A DNA stretch of 64,000 nt from positions 5,070 through 69,069 of the forward strand of contig DATIBC010000041.1 of assembly GCA_035457725.1 (NCBI GenBank). Direction: 5' to 3'. Origin of the DNA: DATFES01 sp035457725. GTDB taxonomy: Bacteria > Pseudomonadota > Alphaproteobacteria > CACIAM-22H2. The notes below the pieces were generated by a model, which was given only the letters and a program-made list of their open reading frames with translations, had not been told where the DNA came from and made no database searches. Below are positions 25,693 through 34,114 of the stretch, one piece after another. A program made the position numbers and the translations under genes. How positions within the stretch are numbered: the stretch's first letter is position 1; each line of letters starts with the position of its first letter.

Positions 25693-26705
25693 GTCCGGGG
25701 CGAGCCTCGGCATCGCTCGAAAACAAGGAGCTGGATCCCTCGGGATTGGCCAAGTCGATCTTGACCGGCGACCGGCGCGCGCTGGCGCGCGCCATCACGC
25801 TGGTCGAATCGACGCGCTCCGACCACCGCGCCAAAGCCGAGACCTTGCTCGCCCGACTGCTGCCGCACACCGGCAAGGCGGTGCGAATCGGTGTTTCGGG
25901 ATCTCCCGGGGTCGGCAAATCGACGTTCATCGAGGCGTTCGGACTGTATCTCATCGAGCGCGGTCACCAGCTCGCCGTGTTGGCCGTCGACCCGTCGTCG
26001 CGCCGTTCCGGCGGCTCCATCCTCGGCGACAAGACACGCATGAGCGATCTGGCGCGCGTCGAGCGCGCTTTCATCCGACCTTCGCCTTCGGGAGGCACGC
26101 TCGGCGGCGTGGCGCGGCGTACGCGCGAGGTCGGTTTGGTCTGCGAGGCCGCCGGGTTTGACGTCGTCCTCGTCGAGACAGTCGGAGTTGGTCAATCGGA
26201 AACCGCGGTCGCCGACATGGTCGACCTCTTCCTGTTGCTGTTGCCGCCGGCCGGCGGCGACGAGCTGCAGGGCCTGAAGAAAGGGATCGTCGAGCTCGCC
26301 GATATCATCGCGGTCAACAAGGCCGACGGCGATCTCAAGGCAGCGGCGGTCCGCGCGGCGGCCGAGTATACCGCGGCAATGCCCCTCATTCGCGGGACGT
26401 TCGAGGGCTGGCGCCCGCCGGTCTTGCAGGTATCCGCGCTCGAGCGGCGCGGCATGCAGGAGGTATGGGAGGCGATCGAGCGTTATCGGCGAACGCTTGG
26501 GCCGGCGCGGCTCGCCGCCAGGCGACGCGCGCAGGCCACCGCCTGGATGTGGAATGAGATCGAGGAGGGATTGCTGGCCGCGCTCCGGGCCCATCCGCGG
26601 GTCGCCAAGCGGCTGGCGGGCTTGGAGGCCCAGGTTTCGGCCGGCGTCACGACGCCGACCGCCGCCGCCCAGGCGATCCTTGCGGCGTTTCGCAGTGATA
26701 AGTAA
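25689..26705 (+). CDS. meaB: MeaB/ArgK-type G3E GTPase, methylmalonyl-CoA mutase chaperone
   Basis: GTPase that protects and reloads the adenosylcobalamin-dependent methylmalonyl-CoA mutase (or ethylmalonyl-CoA mutase). Motifs are Walker A GSPGVGKS (residues ~71-78), LAVLAVDPSSRRSGGSILGD, DVVLVETVGVGQSE and the base-specificity NKAD. At 338 aa it is typical. The GTG start overlaps the accA stop. No mutase gene lies in the window, but MeaB fits with cobaltochelatase genes (B12 synthesis) and the malyl-CoA lyase, all parts of C2/C3 acyl-CoA metabolism. Confidence 0.92.
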   Translation: MSPGRASASLENKELDPSGLAKSILTGDRRALARAITLVESTRSDHRAKAETLLARLLPHTGKAVRIGVSGSPGVGKSTFIEAFGLYLIERGHQLAVLAVDPSSRRSGGSILGDKTRMSDLARVERAFIRPSPSGGTLGGVARRTREVGLVCEAAGFDVVLVETVGVGQSETAVADMVDLFLLLLPPAGGDELQGLKKGIVELADIIAVNKADGDLKAAAVRAAAEYTAAMPLIRGTFEGWRPPVLQVSALERRGMQEVWEAIERYRRTLGPARLAARRRAQATAWMWNEIEEGLLAALRAHPRVAKRLAGLEAQVSAGVTTPTAAAQAILAAFRSDK

Positions 26706-26776
26706 GTGTTTGAATCGTAATATCATTCACCGCAGCTTGACGGCTGTCCGGTAAGTTCGTACAACGCCCTCGCGCA

Positions 26777-26806
26777 GCGGGCCGGCCACGGCCCGCCTTT
26801 GTTTCT
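26777..26806 (+). terminator. Rho-independent terminator of accA-meaB
   Basis: GCGGGCCG-GCCA-CGGCCCGC forms an 8-base perfect stem with a 4-base loop followed by CTTTGTTTCT. It is placed between the meaB stop and rpmB. Confidence 0.75.
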
Positions 26807-26866
26807 GGTCGTCCCGCCGCCTGCGCGCCAGGCCTGGATCGCGGCCTCGAAGGGGTCCATCGCGTC

Positions 26867-27163
26867 ATGTCACGTCGCTGCATCGTCACTGGCAAAGGCG
26901 TCTTGGTTGGCAACAATGTCAGTCACGCCAACAACAAGACCAAACGTCGCTTCATGCCGAACCTCCAGCAGACATCGCTGCTTTCGGATTCGCTCGGCCG
27001 TTCGATTCGCCTATGCGTTTCGACGCGCGGGCTGCGGACCATAGAGCACCGCGGCGGCCTCGATGCATGGCTGCTCGGCACGCCCGACGCCAGGCTCGAC
27101 AAGATGCTGCGGCGGATCAAGCATCAGATCCAGGAGGCCGTCGCCAAACGCGCGGCAGCCTGA
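26867..27163 (+). CDS. rpmB: 50S ribosomal protein L28
   Basis: Component of the large ribosomal subunit. The 98-aa sequence opens with the family signature RRCIVTGKGVLVGNNVSHANN and continues with KTKRRFMPNLQ and VSTRGLRTIEHRGGLDAWL. An AAGGGG lies about 11 bases before the ATG. It is framed by two clear terminators, so it is transcribed as a single gene. Confidence 0.96.
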   Translation: MSRRCIVTGKGVLVGNNVSHANNKTKRRFMPNLQQTSLLSDSLGRSIRLCVSTRGLRTIEHRGGLDAWLLGTPDARLDKMLRRIKHQIQEAVAKRAAA

Positions 27164-27203
27164 TCGACGCACAAGAAGAAGCGCCTTTTTCCGATCCAAC
27201 TCG

Positions 27204-27234
27204 AAGCCCGCCCTTGGCGGGCTTTCTTGTTGTT
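27204..27234 (+). terminator. Rho-independent terminator of rpmB
   Basis: AAGCCCGCC-CTT-GGCGGGCTT gives a 9-base perfect stem with a 3-base loop followed by TCTTGTTGTT, 40 bases after the L28 stop. Confidence 0.85.
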
Positions 27235-27243
27235 CGTCCTGGC

Positions 27244-28257
27244 TCACTCGGCGAGCGCGAAGACGAACAGCACGGTGCGCAAGAGGATCGAAAAATTGTC
27301 GTCGGAGAGGAGATAGATCAGCGTCCTTCCGTCGCTCGCGCGACGCGCCGCGACGCCCTCGAAATTGTCCGGCGCGAGCGGCGAGCCGATCTGCCCAAGT
27401 TCCTCGCCGACGATCCGCGCGCCAGGGCTGATCGCCACGCGCGGCACCCGCGTAATTCGCGTCGCCAGGCCTGAAAAAACCCCAAAAAGCCGCTCGATGA
27501 CGATGACGTCGCCATCGGGCAGCGACGTGGCGCCGGTGGGCTTGAAGCCTTGGCCGGCCATATAGACGATACGCCGCCATTGCCCGGGCCGCCCGATCCA
27601 GCCGATACGCCCGCCCGCGTCGACCAGGTCCTCGGTCAGGGCCAGCAGATTTGATTCATCGAGCCAGGCGAGCGCCTCGATCCCGCCGTTCGCCGGCGCT
27701 TGCGCCAGTTCCGGCGGGGCTGAAAGCAGGCGTGGCGGCTGCGAGAACGGCGGTTCGGCGGCGGGATAGCGAGCCAAGCGGTGATGCCGCTCGAAAGCAA
27801 CGATGAAGCCGCCATCGGGTGCACGGGCCAGCGCCTCCGCGTCGGCCTGTCGGCCGGAGAGCCGCTCGCGGCGGGAGTCGATCATCGCACCGATCCGCGC
27901 CTGAGCGATGCCTACCGGCGCTCCCTTCGCGTCGCTTTGCAGCCGGGCTTCGAGAAAGTGACCGCGATCGGATATGGCGACCAGCCGCTCGCCCGTCGGA
28001 TCGATCCATAAATCGGACCAACCGCCGAAGCGGTTGTCATCCGACGACAAGACGATGCCGCCAAGGAAATCGAGGCGTCCGGCGCGCGCCCGGTCCGGGC
28101 TGCCCGGATTGAGCGGCACGACTTCCGTCGTCACGGCGATCGGCGTCGCGGCAGGCGCCGGCGGGGCTGCGTGCCGAGTGGCGAGGCTGGGCACCGGCGC
28201 GCCGGCGATGCAAAGCGTCAGGGCCGCCAGCCAAGTTCGCGCGACCGATTTTTCCAA
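27244..28257 (-). CDS. Exported phytase-like esterase-activity protein
   Basis: A 337-aa protein with an N-terminal signal peptide (LAALTLCIAGAPVPSLA) followed by a beta-propeller-like body of the 'esterase-like activity of phytase' family. Typical blocks are GGIVLSSDDNRFGGWSDLWID, LVAISDRGHFLEARL, DAEALARAPDGGFIVAFE, GGIEALAWL, PDNFEGVAARR and the final IYLLSDDNFS. Family members are exported and poorly characterised; actual enzymatic activity is unproven. It is convergent with rpmB, the usual alphaproteobacterial neighbour. Confidence 0.82.
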   Translation of the reverse strand: MEKSVARTWLAALTLCIAGAPVPSLATRHAAPPAPAATPIAVTTEVVPLNPGSPDRARAGRLDFLGGIVLSSDDNRFGGWSDLWIDPTGERLVAISDRGHFLEARLQSDAKGAPVGIAQARIGAMIDSRRERLSGRQADAEALARAPDGGFIVAFERHHRLARYPAAEPPFSQPPRLLSAPPELAQAPANGGIEALAWLDESNLLALTEDLVDAGGRIGWIGRPGQWRRIVYMAGQGFKPTGATSLPDGDVIVIERLFGVFSGLATRITRVPRVAISPGARIVGEELGQIGSPLAPDNFEGVAARRASDGRTLIYLLSDDNFSILLRTVLFVFALAE

Positions 28258-28283
28258 GCCGATCCACCTCGATATTACGGAGA

Positions 28284-28316
28284 ACGAAACGGCGCGGGAT
28301 GGAAATCCCGCGCCGT
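28284..28316 (-). terminator. Terminator of the dienelactone hydrolase gene
   Basis: A 12-base perfect stem (ACGGCGCGGGAT / ATCCCGCGCCGT, 289-300 and 305-316) with a 4-base loop. Read on the minus strand it is followed by TTCGTTCT, 23 bases after the hydrolase stop. Confidence 0.8.
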
Positions 28317-28338
28317 CAGTCTAACCGATCGACACCGC

Positions 28339-29202
28339 TCAGGCGGCGCCGTGTTTCTTGAACCAGCCCTGCAGCCTGCGCCAGCCATCCATCGCCTTGT
28401 CCGCGCGGTAACTCCCGCGGTAGTCGGCATGAAAGCCATGCGGCGTATCGGGATAGAGCACGATCTCGGACGGTTTGCCGGCCGTCCTCAGGGCGGCACG
28501 CATCTTGTCGACGGTATCGTTGGGAATTCCGCCATCGGCGCCGCCATAAAGCCCGAGCACCGGCGCCTTGAGATCGTTGGCAATATCGACCGGATGCTTG
28601 GGCATGAGTTCGTTGCCTTGACCGACCAGCCGTCCGTACCACGCCACGCCGGCTTTCAGACTCGGGTTGTGGGCGGCGTACAGCCAGACGACCCGTCCGC
28701 CCCAGCAGAATCCCGTGACGGCGAGCTTTGCGACATTGCCGCCTTCGCCGGCCGACCATCCGGCCGCCGCATCAAGATCGGCCAGCACCTGCGCGTCCGG
28801 CACCTTGGAGACGACTTGCGACAGAATCTGTTGGATGTCGGTGATCTTCGACACATCGCCCTGGCGCGCGTAGAGTTCCGGCGCAACGGCGAGATAACCG
28901 AGCTTGGCGAACCGACGGCACACGTCGCGGATGTGCTCGTGAACGCCGAAGATTTCCTGCACCACAAGCACCACCGGGAAATTCGCGCCCGATGCCGGCT
29001 TGGCGCGATAGCCGGGAATTCGCCCATCGGCGACCGGAATCCTGACCTCGCCCGCGACAATGCCGCTGGTGTCCGTCGTGATGGTTTGCGCCGATACAGG
29101 TCCTGCAGCGACCGCGAATCCCGCGGCAAGCGAAGTGACCACGAAGCCGCGTCGCGACAATGCCACGCTGGATTGTGTCAAGTTGCGAAGATCGTCGTGC
29201 AT
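28339..29202 (-). CDS. Exported dienelactone hydrolase-family protein
   Basis: An alpha/beta hydrolase of the dienelactone hydrolase family with nucleophile Cys in GFCWGG, a likely Asp in GGADGGIP and His in DTPHGFHADY. The N-terminus carries a twin-arginine-type signal (LSRRGFVVTSLAAGFAVAAG, cleavage near VSAQ), so it is probably exported folded to the periplasm. At 287 aa it is ~235 aa after processing, the usual DLH size. The substrate is unknown; no chlorocatechol genes are near. A strong terminator follows, and it is a separate transcript from cobT. Confidence 0.85.
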   Translation of the reverse strand: MHDDLRNLTQSSVALSRRGFVVTSLAAGFAVAAGPVSAQTITTDTSGIVAGEVRIPVADGRIPGYRAKPASGANFPVVLVVQEIFGVHEHIRDVCRRFAKLGYLAVAPELYARQGDVSKITDIQQILSQVVSKVPDAQVLADLDAAAGWSAGEGGNVAKLAVTGFCWGGRVVWLYAAHNPSLKAGVAWYGRLVGQGNELMPKHPVDIANDLKAPVLGLYGGADGGIPNDTVDKMRAALRTAGKPSEIVLYPDTPHGFHADYRGSYRADKAMDGWRRLQGWFKKHGAA

Positions 29203-29331
29203 TCGATACGCCCCATATATTTGCGTTATTCCGACCTACCGGATGCGGCAGGCGGGGAAATGATATGAGGCGAAACGGACGGGTGACCAAACACGATTTC
29301 GCGACCGCCAACCGGCGATTGCGCGACCTAC

Positions 29332-31200
29332 CTATGCGACGCGCCGGCGCCCGCGCGTGGCGTTCCGCTGCTGCTCTTCCTCGTCGAACAATTCCGCCAG
29401 TTTTTCCATCATCGTTCCGCCGAGCTGTTCGGCATCGACAATGGTAACCGCGCGGCGGTAATAGCGCGTGACGTCGTGGCCGATCCCGATGGCCAGCAGC
29501 TCGACCGGGGAGCGCGTTTCGACATACTCGATGACGTCGCGAAGATGCCGTTCCAGGTAGTTGCCGGGATTGACCGATAGCGTCGAGTCGTCGACGGGCG
29601 CGCCATCGGAGATCACCATGAGGATCCGCCGCTGTTCCGGCCTTGCGACCAGACGATTATGCGCCCATAGCAGCGCCTCGCCGTCGATGTTCTCCTTGAG
29701 CAATCCCTCGCGCAGCATGAGGCCCAGCGACTTGCGCGCCCGGCGCCACGGCGCGTCGGCGCCCTTGTAGACTATGTGCCGCAAATCGTTGAGCCGTCCT
29801 GGCCCCGGCGGCTTGCCGGCGGCGAGCCAGCGTTCGCGGCTTTGTCCACCCTTCCAGGCGCGCGTGGTGAAGCCGAGAATTTCGACCTTGACGCCGCAAC
29901 GCTCGAGCGTCCGGGCGAGGATGTCGGCGCTCATCGCAGCGACGGTAATCGGTCGTCCGCGCATCGAGCCGGAATTGTCGATCAGCAGGGTGACGACCGT
30001 ATCGCGAAAATCGGTCTCCTTTTCGCGCTTGTAGGACAAGGGATATTCGGGATTGACCACGACGCGCGACAGCCGTGCCGCGTCGAGCATCCCCTCCTCG
30101 AGATCAAACTCCCATGCCCGGCTCTGCCGCGCCAGCAGGCGGCGCTGCAACCGATTAGCCAACCGCCCGATGACGCTCTGCAGATGCTGGAGCTGTTGAT
30201 CGAGATGGAGACGCAGTCGCGCCAATTCGTCGGGATCGCACAGTTCCTCGGCTTCGACGATCTCGTCGAATGCGGTGGTGTAGGCTTTGTATGCCGGCTC
30301 GTTGGGCTGGTTGGAGAACGGCCCATGCGGCCGCCACCGCCGCCCGGGTCGATCCGGTCCCTCCTCGCCCATTCCGGCGGTCTCCTCGCCCTCACTGTCC
30401 TCGGCCGAGCCCTCGCCGCCCGCATCGATCTCGGCCTCGCGCGTTTCGCCGGACAGCGCGCTTTCGCTCGTCGAATCGGCGCCCTCACCGCGCTCGCCCG
30501 CTTCGGCACCCTGCTGTCCTTCCTCGCCCTGCGAAGGCTCGTCGTCCGGTTCGCTCGCCGCCGCATCCTCCTCGCCGAGATCGAGATCGGCGATCAGGCG
30601 CCGCACGGCTTGGGCGAATGTGTCTTGGTCATCGAGCAGGCGGGCGAGGGCGGCGAGATCGGCGCCCGCTTTCGATTCGATCCATGGACGCCACAAATCG
30701 ACCATGCGGCGCGCCTCGGCCGGCGGCGAGGCGCCGGTCATCGCCTCGCGCGCGAGCAGGCTTAGCACCTCGACCAACGGCGCCTGTTCGCGGTCGGAGA
30801 TCCGCGCGAAACCCTGGACCCGACAGCGTTCCTCGAGCGCCGCCGCGAGATTCGCCGCGACGCCGCTCATGCGACGCGCGCCCAGTCCCTCGCAGCGCGC
30901 TTGTTCGATGACGTTGAAGATCGCACGCGACGTCTGCCCGCCCGGCTGGCGGCGCTGATGCGTGGCGTCGTCATGATGGCGAAGTCGAAGCGCCATCGAA
31001 TCCGCCTCGCCGCGCACGATGGCGACCTCGCCCGGCGGCAACTCGCGTGAAGGCAGCGGCAGCCGCGCCTCGGAGCCGCGCAGCGCCGGGCCCTCCGGAG
31101 CGAAGGTCACGTTGACATCCGGCCGGTGGGAAACAGCGCGCATCGTCGCGCCGGTCACCTGCCGGAAGGCCTCGATCGGTCCGTCGTTCTGGCGGGCCAT
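29332..31200 (-). CDS. cobT: Cobaltochelatase subunit CobT
   Basis: Component of the ATP-dependent CobNST cobaltochelatase that inserts cobalt into hydrogenobyrinate a,c-diamide in aerobic B12 synthesis. The N-terminal ~200 residues are the CobT domain. An acidic, Glu/Gly-rich linker (~208-285) precedes a C-terminal von Willebrand A domain with MIDAS motif DNSGSM at ~409-414 and a GHDVTRYYRRAVTI block. At 622 aa it is full length. It follows cobS after 28 bases on the same strand. Confidence 0.94.
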   Translation of the reverse strand: MARQNDGPIEAFRQVTGATMRAVSHRPDVNVTFAPEGPALRGSEARLPLPSRELPPGEVAIVRGEADSMALRLRHHDDATHQRRQPGGQTSRAIFNVIEQARCEGLGARRMSGVAANLAAALEERCRVQGFARISDREQAPLVEVLSLLAREAMTGASPPAEARRMVDLWRPWIESKAGADLAALARLLDDQDTFAQAVRRLIADLDLGEEDAAASEPDDEPSQGEEGQQGAEAGERGEGADSTSESALSGETREAEIDAGGEGSAEDSEGEETAGMGEEGPDRPGRRWRPHGPFSNQPNEPAYKAYTTAFDEIVEAEELCDPDELARLRLHLDQQLQHLQSVIGRLANRLQRRLLARQSRAWEFDLEEGMLDAARLSRVVVNPEYPLSYKREKETDFRDTVVTLLIDNSGSMRGRPITVAAMSADILARTLERCGVKVEILGFTTRAWKGGQSRERWLAAGKPPGPGRLNDLRHIVYKGADAPWRRARKSLGLMLREGLLKENIDGEALLWAHNRLVARPEQRRILMVISDGAPVDDSTLSVNPGNYLERHLRDVIEYVETRSPVELLAIGIGHDVTRYYRRAVTIVDAEQLGGTMMEKLAELFDEEEQQRNATRGRRRVA

Positions 31201-31228
31201 CGTCGTCGCCGTCGCGCGGCCGGTGCGC

Positions 31229-32230
31229 TCAGCCCAGACGCGGCTTTTGCCCCGGCCCGACGAACAATTCGGTCCCGAAGCAGCGCTGATAGTATTCGGC
31301 GACGGTCTGCCGCTCCACCTCGTCGCATTTGTTAAGGAACGTGAGGCGGAACGCGAAAGCGATGTCGTTGAAGATGCGTGCGTTCTCCGCCCAGGTGATG
31401 ACCGTTCGCGGCGACATCACGGTCGAGATGTCGCCGGCGATGAATCCGGCCCGCGTAAGATCCGCCAACGCCACCATTGCGCTGATCGTCTCGCGGCCCT
31501 CCTTGGTGTCCCAGCTCGACGCCTTGGCCAGCACGATCTTCATTTCCTCGTCGTGCGGCAGATAGTTCAGCGTGGCGACGATGTTCCAGCGATCCATCTG
31601 CCCCTGGTTGATCTGCTGCGTGCCGTGATAGAGGCCAGTGGTGTCGCCCAAGCCGACGGTATTCGCCGTGGCGAACAGCCTAAACGCGGGATGCGGGCGC
31701 ATGACGCGGTTCTGATCGAGCAGCGTCAACTTGCCTTCGACTTCGAGCACGCGTTGAATCACGAACATGACGTCGGCGCGGCCGGCGTCGTACTCGTCGA
31801 AGCACAGGGCGCAAGGATGTTGCAACGCCCACGGCAGAATGCCTTCGCGAAACTCGGTGACTTGCTTGCCTTCGCGCAGCACGATCGCGTCGCGGCCGAT
31901 GAGATCGATGCGGCTGATGTGACTGTCGAGATTAATGCGGATGCACGGCCAGTTGAGTCGCGCGGCGACCTGCTCGATGTGCGTCGACTTACCGGTGCCG
32001 TGATAACCCTGGATCAGGCAGCGGCGATTGAATGCGAAACCGGCGAGGATCGCCAGCGTCGTCTCGCGGTCGAAACGATAGGCCTCGTCGATGTCCGGGA
32101 CGTGATCGTCCGAATACGAGAAGGCGGGAACCTCCAGATCGCTGTCGATGCCGAAGGTCTGGCGCACCTTCACCTGAATATCGGGCAGCGCGGTCGCTGG
32201 ATCGCGTGTCATCGTTTGTATGGCAACCAT
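31229..32230 (-). CDS. cobS: Cobaltochelatase AAA+ subunit CobS
   Basis: MoxR-like AAA+ ATPase of cobaltochelatase, forming a hexameric motor with CobT. Walker A GYHGTGKS lies at residues 75-82 and Walker B CALCFDEYD near 140. LFATANTVGLGDTTGLYHGT and the C-terminal YYQRCFGTELFVGPGQKP are signatures of CobS. At 333 aa it is normal. A second in-frame ATG at 32212 gives a shorter start; the longer one is kept. It sits between a DnaJ-domain gene and cobT, a conserved alphaproteobacterial order. Confidence 0.94.
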   Translation of the reverse strand: MVAIQTMTRDPATALPDIQVKVRQTFGIDSDLEVPAFSYSDDHVPDIDEAYRFDRETTLAILAGFAFNRRCLIQGYHGTGKSTHIEQVAARLNWPCIRINLDSHISRIDLIGRDAIVLREGKQVTEFREGILPWALQHPCALCFDEYDAGRADVMFVIQRVLEVEGKLTLLDQNRVMRPHPAFRLFATANTVGLGDTTGLYHGTQQINQGQMDRWNIVATLNYLPHDEEMKIVLAKASSWDTKEGRETISAMVALADLTRAGFIAGDISTVMSPRTVITWAENARIFNDIAFAFRLTFLNKCDEVERQTVAEYYQRCFGTELFVGPGQKPRLG

Positions 32231-32320
32231 GGTCGAAATCCAATTCCTATCCTGTCTTCTGGCGGCATCCCGCCGACTTGGCGCTATGTCAAGCGAAGGC
32301 GCGTTTTCCGCCGGCTAGGG

Positions 32321-32914
32321 TCAGCCGCCGGCGGCTAGCTTGACTCTATGTCCCTTGAGCAAGGTATACGCCTGATTGATTAATTTTAGCCGTTCCTCGG
32401 CGTTCTTGTCGCCCCCATTCGCATCGGGATGGTGGCGCTTGACGAGCTGCTTGTAACGCGCCTTCACCTCAGCCGGGGTGGCACCACTCGGCAAGTCGAG
32501 AACCGTGAGGGCCTTTTCCTGGGGCGTCCGTGCACGCGGCGGGTGGCGAAACTTATTGAAGTGCGGCGCCAAATTGTCTCCAACCATCCGCTCGAGCGCT
32601 GCGGCGAGGTCCTCCGGTCGAAAGCGGAACATCGGGCCACGTTCGCCCAACTTCCAGCTCGGCCGGCCGCCGACCACATCGTCGCGCCGGGAACGTTCGA
32701 TTTCCGCCTGAGTCATACCGCGGTAGTAGTCCCACGATGCGTTGTAGGCGCGGACGTGATCGAGGCAGAACCAGAAATAATCGTTGAGCGTCGAACGCGA
32801 GCGTGGGGCGCGGAATTCGCCGGCCGCCATACAGCCGGGATGATCGCAGCCGCGGTGCTCGCTGCTGCCAAAATCGACCTGAGGCTCCCAGTATTTCGCT
32901 CGACGATAACGCAT
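32321..32914 (-). CDS. J-domain (DnaJ-like) protein upstream of cobS
   Basis: A 197-aa protein with a C-terminal J domain (about 133-195) holding the HPD tripeptide (KRHHPDANGGD) that stimulates an Hsp70 ATPase. The N-terminal part has cysteines (CDHPGCMAAGEFRAP) and aromatic residues (DYFWFCLDHVRAYNASWDYY), a composition characteristic of the J-domain protein encoded beside cobST in Alphaproteobacteria. No membrane segment is seen. It may assist folding or assembly, but its clients are unknown. It lies 90 bases upstream of cobS on the same strand. Confidence 0.85.
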   Translation of the reverse strand: MRYRRAKYWEPQVDFGSSEHRGCDHPGCMAAGEFRAPRSRSTLNDYFWFCLDHVRAYNASWDYYRGMTQAEIERSRRDDVVGGRPSWKLGERGPMFRFRPEDLAAALERMVGDNLAPHFNKFRHPPRARTPQEKALTVLDLPSGATPAEVKARYKQLVKRHHPDANGGDKNAEERLKLINQAYTLLKGHRVKLAAGG

Positions 32915-33256
32915 CGCAGGTTCAACGATATCTCCAGACCGTAAAGTATGAGTATGGCCGCGCGGCGTGACAAGTCGCGCCCGACGCAGGGCTGAGCCTC
33001 ACCTTCGTGAGCCTAGTTTCGGTGGACGACTGCCGATCGTGTGCCGGAAGGCATCCGGCCGAAAGCGGCTAACATGCTGAAATTACGAGGAATACCGCAT
33101 AACAATCGTGACCCCGTGGCGCGGCCGCGGCTACCGGGCCGCAATGACAAATTGCCGGCGAAGGCACGGCGCCATGGTCGCCCTGAATTCACCTCGTGCG
33201 TCGCCGAAAGGACTGCCCGGCCGCCGAGCGCCAGGTGGCGGCAAGGCGACTGGACG
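32915..33256. other. Intergenic region with no recognised feature
   Basis: About 340 bases between the stop of the MaoC-type hydratase gene and the start of the J-domain gene. I see no convincing gene, hairpin terminator or RNA. It must contain the promoter of the J-domain/cobST genes, but no clear -35/-10 pair stands out. Confidence 0.4.
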
Positions 33257-34114
33257 TTAACGGAATGCCGCTTCCGCCGTCATCGCATATGCGCCGTCGA
33301 CGCCGGCCGCCCACAGCCGGGCGGATCGGCCGTCCTCGGCTGGAAGCCCGTTCACCGAGAACGGCGCAGTATCGAAGAGCGGACTAACCGCGCGAAACGC
33401 GAAGCGCACGAGGGCTTCGGATGCGACGTGCGTCGTCGCCAAGTCGAGCAGCAACGTGGCGATCAGCGGGCCGTGGACGATGAGCCCCGGATATCCCTCG
33501 ACCTTGGTGACGTAGGGATGGTCGTAGTGGATCCGATGACCATTGAACGTCAGCGCCGAGTAACGGAACAGCAGTACCGGATCGGGTCGTATCATCCGCC
33601 GCCATGGCGCGCCCACCGGGGCCGGCGATGGTGCCGCGGCGGGGATGCCGGCGCTCGGCGCGGGGCGATAAACGATATCGTGCTCTTCTTCCAGCGACAG
33701 ACCGTTCTCGCCGACGACGCGGTGACGGACCAGGACGAAGACGAGTGTACCGCTCTTTCCCTGCTTGACGGTGACGTCGCCGATTTCGGATTCGCGCCTT
33801 ATGCCTTCGCCGACATGAAGCGGCCGCTGGAACATCAACCGCCCTCCCGCCCACATGCGGCGTGGAAGCGGAACCGGCGGCAGGAATCCCCCGCGCTGGG
33901 GGTGGCCGTCGGGCCCAAGCTCGCTCGCTGGCGCCGCCGGATTGAAGAACATCCAGTGCCATCCGAGCGGCAAGACGTCGCCAGCGGCAGGGGCGCGCTC
34001 CTTGTCAAGGGTCGCTGCCATCGCCCGCACGCGATCCACGGCGACGACGTCTTCAGCCGTTTGGGCGCGGCCGATCCATCGCTTGAGCGACTCGAGGTCG
34101 GCGCCGCCGTTCAT
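33257..34114 (-). CDS. MaoC/FAS1-like dehydratase, mesaconyl-C4-CoA hydratase type
   Basis: A 285-aa double hot-dog hydratase resembling mesaconyl-C4-CoA hydratase. The N-terminal FAS1-like dehydratase half includes PPVPLPRRMWAGG and the phrase FQRPLHVGEGIRRES. The C-terminal half carries the hydratase motif FNGHRIHYDHPY and EGYPGLIVHGPL, typical of MaoC folds. It would add water across a branched or substituted enoyl-CoA. The start overlaps the CoA-transferase stop by 4 bases, making it the last gene of a three-gene operon. The natural substrate is not evident. Confidence 0.78.
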   Translation of the reverse strand: MNGGADLESLKRWIGRAQTAEDVVAVDRVRAMAATLDKERAPAAGDVLPLGWHWMFFNPAAPASELGPDGHPQRGGFLPPVPLPRRMWAGGRLMFQRPLHVGEGIRRESEIGDVTVKQGKSGTLVFVLVRHRVVGENGLSLEEEHDIVYRPAPSAGIPAAAPSPAPVGAPWRRMIRPDPVLLFRYSALTFNGHRIHYDHPYVTKVEGYPGLIVHGPLIATLLLDLATTHVASEALVRFAFRAVSPLFDTAPFSVNGLPAEDGRSARLWAAGVDGAYAMTAEAAFR